Below, in pieces: positions 58,845 to 64,000 of a stretch of 64,000 nucleotides of DNA (its first letter is position 1; every line of letters starts with the position of its first letter). The DNA is taken from positions 1,467,501-1,531,500 of the forward strand of contig CP070233.1 in the NCBI GenBank assembly GCA_017355425.1. Direction: 5' to 3'. The position numbers were made by a program, and so were the translations under genes. Under the pieces are notes generated by a model, which saw only the letters and a program-made list of their open reading frames with translations, had not been told where the DNA came from and searched no databases. This DNA comes from Dolichospermum sp. DET69 (GTDB taxonomy: Bacteria; Cyanobacteriota; Cyanobacteriia; Cyanobacteriales; Nostocaceae).

Positions 58845-60065
58845 ATGAAAGCTAACATCGCCAATCTGCCTAATTCTACATCTGCTTTTGATAGCTATAT
58901 TTCTCTTGAAGAATTATCTGTTCCCACCAGCGATACATTGGTGCAACTTTTATCCCATGAGATGCAATCTCAAGTCAAAGCTACATCTGTCGGTGTGCAA
59001 GATGTCGTCGGACGCATAGCCAAAGAAGTAGAACGGATATGTGATAAAAGCTCCCGCATTCAAAATTCAGGACAAGTTCAGTCTTGGCAAATTACTTTAG
59101 GAAGACATCGTTTACAAAAGTGCCTGCGTTACTACCAACTCGGTTCTAAACAAGGACGTGTAGAATTACACAGCAGTTTGGGCGCAATTGTTTATCGTCA
59201 TGTGACCATGGCCGGCTCAGATTTAGGGTTTGAGGCTCGTTACAATCTCATTGAAGATTTTTTACAAGCTTTTTATATTGAAGCCATTAAAGCTTTTCGT
59301 CGGGAAACCGAATTACCGGAAAATTATACCCCTCGGACTCAGTTACAAGTAGCTGAGTATATGGCATTTACAGAACAGTATGCCAAACGCCGGATTAATT
59401 TACCTGGTGGTGCTAATCAACAGTTAATTGTTTTACGCGCTCAAGGTTTTGCCCGTCGTCAACCGCAAGAAACTACTGTAGATATTGAAATGGCGGTAGA
59501 TTCTGCGAAAACGGAAGAAGCAGAATCTTATCAACGCAATGTAGCCGTCCAGCAAATTCGCTCACAAATGATTGCTAAACCTGGTTTTGATCCTTCTGAG
59601 GAGTCAGAACGCAATCGGGTGATTACCGAATTGATGAAATATCTGGAGTCTCAAGGACAATCTGACTGTATGAATTACTTGACTCTCAAACTTCAGGATC
59701 TTTCTGCACCAGAAATTGACCAAATTCTCGGTTTAACCAGTCGTCAACGCGATTATTTACAACAAAGATTTAAATATCACGTTGAGAAGTTTGCCAAACA
59801 GCATCAATGGCAATTAGTTCATCAATGGTTGGGTGCTGGTTTAGAACACAAATTAGGTTTAACTTCCCTGCAATGGGATATTTTTTGGAATAAACTTACA
59901 CCACAGCAACAGCAAATTTTTGAATTGAAAACCGCTTGTCAAAGTGATTTACTTATTTCTAAAGCAGTCCAATGTACTCCTAAACAACTGCAAAAACGCT
60001 GGACGCAAATGTTAGAATTAGCATGGTCTATTCGTAACGGTCATGCTGAATCTAAGAACAATTAA
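58845..60065 (+). CDS. HetZ-family protein
   Basis: A 406-residue soluble protein, close to the 401 residues of HetZ of Anabaena PCC 7120, a transcriptional regulator acting early in heterocyst differentiation. Conserved-looking blocks: ITLGRHRLQKCLRYYQLGSKQGRVELHSSLGAIVYRHV and FEARYNLIEDFLQAFYIEAIKAFRRE. A C-terminal HTH-like region (LQKRWTQMLELAWSIRNG). No patU genes next to it, so it could be the HetZ-related paralogue rather than HetZ itself. Confidence 0.75.
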   Translation: MKANIANLPNSTSAFDSYISLEELSVPTSDTLVQLLSHEMQSQVKATSVGVQDVVGRIAKEVERICDKSSRIQNSGQVQSWQITLGRHRLQKCLRYYQLGSKQGRVELHSSLGAIVYRHVTMAGSDLGFEARYNLIEDFLQAFYIEAIKAFRRETELPENYTPRTQLQVAEYMAFTEQYAKRRINLPGGANQQLIVLRAQGFARRQPQETTVDIEMAVDSAKTEEAESYQRNVAVQQIRSQMIAKPGFDPSEESERNRVITELMKYLESQGQSDCMNYLTLKLQDLSAPEIDQILGLTSRQRDYLQQRFKYHVEKFAKQHQWQLVHQWLGAGLEHKLGLTSLQWDIFWNKLTPQQQQIFELKTACQSDLLISKAVQCTPKQLQKRWTQMLELAWSIRNGHAESKNN

Positions 60066-60087
60066 AGTTAAGGTATTCCTTAAATTA

Positions 60088-60119
60088 GTAGGTTGGGTTG
60101 ACGCTCATGTTACCCAACA
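60088..60119. repeat. Partial GTAGGTTGGGTTGACG element
   Basis: A shortened relative of the element at 51141-51219, just downstream of the HetZ-family gene: GTAGGTTGGGTTGACG with a TACCCAACA inverted end. Confidence 0.55.
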
Positions 60120-60162
60120 AAATCATTTACCTAAAAAACCATATATTCCCAGACTTTTAACG

Positions 60163-60999
60163 CTATTCCCTGCTATAAGAAGTTACTAATATTTCAGTAA
60201 TTTTCCCTCTTCTCTGCGCGTTAGAATTAATTGATCTCGCTGCTGATATGGTGTGAACATTAAACCCACTATAAAGATCACGAATAAATGGACAGTCAGA
60301 ATTAGATAGCATGACTTTTACGCCTTTATTAGCTAATTTAATAAAAATGTCCCTGAGTTTTATTTGTTGATTTTCATCAAAACAAAAATTACTGTAAGCC
60401 GTAAAATTGCTAGTTGGACTTAGAGGATAATAAGGTGGATCAAAATAAACAAAGTCATTACTACCAGTTGCATAATTTAGCACTTCATCAAAATTAGCGT
60501 GTTTAATTTCTACTTTCTCTAGGGCAACAGATGCCACTTTTAAAACTTCTTCCTGACAAACACCAGGATTTTTATATTTTCCTACAGGGACATTAAACTT
60601 CCCCTGAGAATTCACCCGATAAAGTCCATTAAAACAAGTTTTATTCAAATAAATAAACCGAGCTGCTTTTTCTAAATCTGTCCCATTCTGACAATTTCTC
60701 ACATCATAGTAATACTCGGAATTATGTCCTTGCTTATGTTTTTGTAGCAAAGCTATTAATTCCTCAAGATGATCTCTAACGCACCGATAAGTAAGAATTA
60801 AATCTGCATTAATATCGGTCAAAATGGCTTGAGATGGTTGCAAATAGAAGAAAATTGCTCCACCACCTAAAAATGGTTCATAGTAAGTTTTGTAATCCTT
60901 GGGAAAATAAGCTTGATATTGTGAAATTAGGCGACTTTTACCCCCAGCCCACTTTAAAAATGGCCGTGGGTAAGTTTGTTTAAGGATTTGACTTACCAT
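60163..60999 (-). CDS. Dam-like DNA adenine methylase
   Basis: A 278-residue D12-class N6-adenine methyltransferase. Motif I in FLKWAGGKSRLI (14-25), FLGGGAIFF, and the catalytic DPPY (187-190). It is probably the GATC-specific DmtA-type orphan enzyme of cyanobacteria, since no restriction gene is nearby. GATC is the centre of the HIP1 octamer abundant in this genome, which makes that specificity attractive but unproven. Confidence 0.9.
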   Translation of the reverse strand: MVSQILKQTYPRPFLKWAGGKSRLISQYQAYFPKDYKTYYEPFLGGGAIFFYLQPSQAILTDINADLILTYRCVRDHLEELIALLQKHKQGHNSEYYYDVRNCQNGTDLEKAARFIYLNKTCFNGLYRVNSQGKFNVPVGKYKNPGVCQEEVLKVASVALEKVEIKHANFDEVLNYATGSNDFVYFDPPYYPLSPTSNFTAYSNFCFDENQQIKLRDIFIKLANKGVKVMLSNSDCPFIRDLYSGFNVHTISAARSINSNAQRRGKITEILVTSYSRE

Positions 61000-61287
61000 C
61001 TACTTATGATTAAACTAAAAACTAACTAATCAATGAAATCTAGATCAGGCATTGCTGATAGCCTGCGTGGCGAAGCCATATTAAAATATTAACCTTTGCA
61101 ACCTTAATTCTTTGCGTCTTTGCGCCTTTGCGTGAGACATGAGGTATATTAATACTTTTACTCAGCAATGATAATAAAAAACTCTCTTCTATAGAACAAT
61201 CAAATAGGATAGCTGTATATTATAATTAGGGCAAGCAAACCACGCAAAAACAAACTTACATTTTATAATAAGGCAGTCTAAATTCAA

Positions 61288-61494
61288 ATGTTTGATGGAT
61301 TTTGGGATAACGTCTTTCGCTACCCTCGGTACTTGATTAGTATCGTTCTTGGTGTTTTTCTAAACAGCCTAGAGCCGCTGTTTCCACTCTTAAAACGCCC
61401 AGTAACGCTAATTGCTATTTTAGGTTTTTTGGCGGGTGGTCTTTTTTTCGTAACGCTTACCGTCCGGGCTATGTTGGGATTGAATACAATCTAG
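61288..61494 (+). CDS. DUF751 (Ycf33-like) protein
   Basis: A 68-residue protein with two TM helices (YLISIVLGVFLNSLEPLF and LIAILGFLAGGLFFVTLTV). The DUF751 family is conserved in cyanobacteria and plastids (Ycf33) and often precedes rbfA, as here. Function unknown. Confidence 0.9.
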   Translation: MFDGFWDNVFRYPRYLISIVLGVFLNSLEPLFPLLKRPVTLIAILGFLAGGLFFVTLTVRAMLGLNTI

Positions 61495-61619
61495 GATAGA
61501 GCTAGAAAACGGCTTAGTGCGTTGGACTGTTGCTGTTGATTTTATCACCTCAAGCACCGTTCACTCGAACTTGCATTTAGAATCATGTTATCAAATCTCT
61601 GTGAGAAGGCGGAATTTAT

Positions 61620-62018
61620 ATGGCTACAAATCGCCGCGTTTCCCGCGTTGCTGAATTAATTAAACGGGAAGTTAGCCAAATGCTACTCAACGGTATTAAA
61701 GATGACCGTGTGGGTACAGGAATGGTCAGTGTTACCGATGTGGATGTTTCTGGGGATCTCCAACACGCTACAATCTTTGTCAGTATTTATGGAACCGAGG
61801 AAGCTAAAACGGAAACAATGGCTGGTTTAAAATCAGCTACAGGTTACGTCCGCAGTGAATTGGGAGCTAGAATCAGATTACGGCGGACTCCAGAAGTGAT
61901 CTTTATGGAAGATCATTCTATCGAACGAGGTACTAAGGTGCTGAGTTTGTTGAATCAATTAGAACAAAAACGGACATCATCAAGTATGGATGAAGTAGCA
62001 GAAGAAATGGCCGAATGA
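61620..62018 (+). CDS. rbfA: 30S ribosome-binding factor RbfA
   Basis: A 132-residue KH-fold protein needed for late 16S rRNA processing and cold growth. Conserved [31 protein letters not shown] and [18 protein letters not shown]. 125 bp after DUF751, same direction. Confidence 0.96.
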   Translation: MATNRRVSRVAELIKREVSQMLLNGIKDDRVGTGMVSVTDVDVSGDLQHATIFVSIYGTEEAKTETMAGLKSATGYVRSELGARIRLRRTPEVIFMEDHSIERGTKVLSLLNQLEQKRTSSSMDEVAEEMAE

Positions 62019-62507
62019 TTGATGCAACATTGACAAAAATATAAAGAAATCTGGAACTTCTGGCTTGTGGGAGCCATCTAAACAAAGATAATTAGCAATG
62101 CCTTTATTTCCTATTTTTAGTGAATTATGGGTATTGCAAATCTTGTATCTTAGGGTAGATGTTAAAAAACATGAATCCATATAAACTAGTACAGTTAGCA
62201 TAGCAGCAAATCTAGCATGGTTTTAATTATTTTTATACAAATTAATGTTGAAAATATAAATATCTAGGTTTGATTAGTAGTCTTAACTACTGTTATCTTA
62301 ATAATATGAAGTTCAAATACCACGAATGTCATGTTTTCTTGACAAACTTAACATTTCTTTAGATAATTTGGAGGTGTATAGCGTCAAAATGATAATAGTT
62401 CCGTATAGCAAACTACAAAACCCTGGACACAGTTTTAATTATTGTCATCTTTGTTCTTCGTGAATAACGGGAACAGTTTCTAAATGTAATTTTGTGAGAA
62501 AAAAATC
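62019..62507. other. Intergenic region with a sigma-70-type promoter
   Basis: AT-rich; the only clear signal is the promoter at 62339-62367. No gene accepted. Confidence 0.4.
62339..62367 (+). promoter_or_regulatory. Sigma-70 type promoter for DUF4327 gene
   Basis: TTGACA (62339-62344), 17-bp spacer, GATAAT (62362-62367). The start site would lie near 62374, giving a leader of about 135 nt before the ATG. Confidence 0.65.
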
Positions 62508-62750
62508 ATGAGTGTGAATACGGTGCCTTCTATCAATTACAATTACTACTCTCTGAATGTGATTCAGGACGAAGCACGCCGACTGGTTGAAAGAGGAATG
62601 ATTGGCCGTCAGCAACCAATATATACACTTTGCCAGTTCATCCCAGCCAGAGAGTGGGTTTGTGTGGAATGTGAATTAGAGAAATGTGATTTTTTACTCC
62701 GCGATCGCATTGGTGATTTAATCGGACGTGAAGAATGGGATAACGACTAA
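62508..62750 (+). CDS. DUF4327 family protein
   Basis: An 80-residue soluble protein (YYSLNVIQDEARRLVERGMIGRQQPIYTLCQFIPAREWVCVECELE) matching the cyanobacterial DUF4327 family. Short acidic C-terminus. Function unknown. Follows a consensus promoter and stands alone. Confidence 0.88.
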   Translation: MSVNTVPSINYNYYSLNVIQDEARRLVERGMIGRQQPIYTLCQFIPAREWVCVECELEKCDFLLRDRIGDLIGREEWDND

Positions 62751-63020
62751 TTTATTGTTTTTTTAATAAACTACTATTATTTTTTATTGTACTTGTTTGT
62801 AGTTTCTGGCTATAAACAGGTATATTTTTTTCTATTTCTACTAGTACACTGCTGAAACCAAGTTCATGTAATTTAGAGACTTCCAAATAAAAAAATATCC
62901 CAAAATTTCTTGTGGTGCAGGCATAAACAGCCTGCTAATCATATCAGGACGGGCAGGATGCCCATCCCACAAGATTGGAGCATCTTTTTTATGGAGCTTG
63001 TTTGATTTTTCTTGCAAGCT

Positions 63021-63048
63021 CAGTCCCTTTAGGGCTGGGTTACTGACC
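63021..63048. mobile_element. Orphan IS605-type right-end hairpin
   Basis: TCAGTCCCTTTAGGGCTGGGTTACTGAC, nearly identical to the right end at 17572-17600. No left end or transposase nearby. Confidence 0.55.
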
Positions 63049-63065
63049 TACATCTTCATAGCCGA

Positions 63066-63234
63066 CATTCCGCACTTCATAATGTAGTATGAGCCTTTTC
63101 AAGAATTATTCTTAATAAGGGTCAAAGGTTTACGTATTAAAACTTAAAATATTTGATAAAATATGTATTTTTAAGGACAATAAAAAATAAAATTAAGGAA
63201 ACATTCGCATATTACAAAATGAAGTGCGGAATAT
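63066..63234. mobile_element. 170-bp element with CATTCCGCACTTCAT inverted ends
   Basis: Left end CATTCCGCACTTCATAATG (63066) and right end ATGAAGTGCGGAATA (63234) match in inverted orientation over about 21 of 25 bp. No ORF. The right end overlaps the truncated end of the GAF pseudogene, so insertion may have cut that gene. A related end-like motif is near 4775. Confidence 0.6.
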
Positions 63235-63477
63235 GGGTTCATAGATAAATTCACCTTCCCCACTCAATTCATGATCATAGCGAAATACTCCTACTCTGTC
63301 AGTATTTAGTAATTGACGGACTTCATTAACTGTGACGGCAAAAATGATATCTATATCTAGAGATTCTCAAATTCTGGCAATTACCCTGGACAAGGCTTGT
63401 TGTTTTTCACCCTGATTGAGCGAAAATGGCATATTTGTTTGATATATTGGTTGGGATGTTGATTGTTGGGTTTCCAT
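63215..63477 (-). pseudogene. N-terminal fragment of a GAF-domain sensor protein
   Basis: From the ATG at 63475-63477 the minus strand reads METQQSTSQPIYQ, LNQGEKQQALSRVIARI, then TGA, then ESLDIDIIFAVTVNEVRQLL and RVGVFRYDHELSGEGEF, typical of phytochrome-like GAF domains. The TGA replaces the expected Arg (CGA). The frame then runs into the inverted-repeat element and the rest of the gene is gone. Confidence 0.75.
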
Positions 63478-63659
63478 GTTAAAAGTATTCTCCCTTCCCA
63501 TTCGGATTTTTAATATTTTTGGACTTATATATAATGTAGCAATAAATATGAGTATTGGTGGGGGTGATAGATATAGATTATGTAGGGATACGAATAGCTG
63601 TTATCCCTACATAAACACTTTTTAACGCAGAATACAGCAATGTGTATGCTGTAATAGAA

Positions 63660-63821
63660 TCATTTTCGCTTGCTAGTACTGCGTCGGGTTTCGCGGGTTT
63701 CGTCTTCGAGACGACGGCGATCGCGCCAATCTGCTAATGTTAGATAAACAACACCACCAGTGACTCCTAGTAGTAGCACTACGCCAAATACGGCTAAAAT
63801 ACCCAAAAATGGACTTTCCAC
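63660..63821 (-). CDS. 53-aa single-pass membrane protein downstream of petN
   Basis: GTG start at 63821 preceded by GGGGAATC. The product (MESPFLGILAVFGVVLLLGV, one TM helix, then a charged tail DWRDRRRLEDETRETRR) is 53 residues. It begins 7 bp after the petN stop on the same strand, so the two are almost surely co-transcribed. Not recognised as a known cyt b6f or photosystem subunit. The HIP1 site in the tail is at 63718. Confidence 0.65.
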   Translation of the reverse strand: MESPFLGILAVFGVVLLLGVTGGVVYLTLADWRDRRRLEDETRETRRSTSKRK

Positions 63822-63828
63822 GATTCCC

Positions 63829-63915
63829 CTATAGTCCGTTGCGTCCCCAAACTACCATAGAAATCGACCAAGTAAACACAACTAACAGTGATACCCAACC
63901 CAGTGTCAAAATCAT
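63829..63915 (-). CDS. petN: Cytochrome b6f complex subunit PetN
   Basis: A 28-residue single-helix protein ([20 protein letters not shown]...VVWGRNGL), a near match to PetN (subunit VIII) of cyanobacteria and chloroplasts. It sits in the thylakoid membrane and stabilises the b6f dimer. Too short for standard callers. Its promoter must lie within the last 85 bp of the window or beyond. Confidence 0.95.
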   Translation of the reverse strand: MILTLGWVSLLVVFTWSISMVVWGRNGL

Positions 63916-64000
63916 AGTTCTACTTTTCAAATAATTACAAAAGGTCTCTCATATTTATCATACCGGGAAAACGCGGTTGATTCATTAACTATATTGATGG

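Larger units (their letters stand above)
62751..63659. other. Intergenic region with IS debris and a GAF remnant
   Basis: In order: AT-rich tail of the DUF4327 gene; a GGACGGGCAGGATGCCCATCC stem (about 62947-62967); an IS605-like right-end hairpin CTCAGTCCCTTTAGGGCTGGG with TTACTGAC (63021-63048); the 170-bp inverted-repeat element (63066-63234); the GAF pseudogene; and an AT-rich spacer. Confidence 0.5.

Overview
The window looks like chromosomal DNA from a heterocyst-forming cyanobacterium of the order Nostocales. The evidence is many HIP1 octamers (GCGATCGC), low GC, abundant palindromic and tandem small repeats, and typically cyanobacterial genes: petN, a HetZ-family protein, DUF751-rbfA, DUF4327, squalene-hopene cyclase, a SynArsC-like arsenate reductase, and TldD/PmbA. 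No tRNA, rRNA or CRISPR array was recognised. The genus cannot be fixed from the sequence alone.

Layout. 0-5.5 kb: the broken 3' end of a SNF2 helicase, an RND efflux pump, and a nucleosidase/phosphorylase that may be the hopanoid enzyme HpnG, then a repeat-rich gap with a MITE. 5.5-12 kb: an FG-GAP/DUF4114 protein with a (Gly-Thr)n linker, then divergent hpnB and shc for hopanoid synthesis. 12.7-16.8 kb: a DUF2267 protein, ureE-ureF-ureG (nickel insertion into urease), a two-gene DUF6516 module that resembles a toxin-antitoxin pair, and a GerMN lipoprotein. 17-21 kb: a decayed IS605-like element that supplies the end of a hicB gene, a 40-aa membrane protein missed by ORF callers, and an MBL-fold protein. 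21-25.6 kb: Nif3-like protein and an arsenic resistance cluster (aquaporin-arsH-arsC-acr3) with two ArsR-type dyads in front of it but no arsR. 25.6-31 kb: a DUF697 GTPase, a 2.4-kb array of about 30 repeat units that reverses orientation, and purT. 31-38.9 kb: a membrane metallopeptidase, a DUF362 protein, a permease and its TIGR03943 partner separated by a heptanucleotide array, and two cyanobacterial unknowns. 39-47 kb: a cytochrome c/aldo-keto reductase group, a decayed IS607 element, small membrane proteins and Tex. 47.5-54.1 kb: an adjacent ParA-like ATPase plus HEPN ribonuclease-like protein, tldD-pmbA, a HicAB pair, and an LPG-synthase-like membrane protein. 54.1-58.4 kb: nested MITEs, larC, a Sua5 protein, and an apparently intact TnpB-only IS. 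58.8-64 kb: HetZ family, Dam-like methylase, DUF751-rbfA, DUF4327, a GAF pseudogene, and petN with a 53-aa companion gene.

How the parts fit together. Three metal or lipid themes recur: nickel (UreE/F/G and LarC), arsenic, and hopanoids. The rest is housekeeping interleaved with toxin-antitoxin and possible defence genes and with small mobile DNA.

The best candidate for an undescribed system is the ParA-like ATPase/HEPN pair at 47553-49200. The most unusual DNA structures are the orientation-switching array at 27169-29590 and the heptamer array at 34839-35088. The heptamer array encodes an open leader whose final reading frame depends on copy number and, at the present copy number, ends in a TAATG overlap with the next gene.
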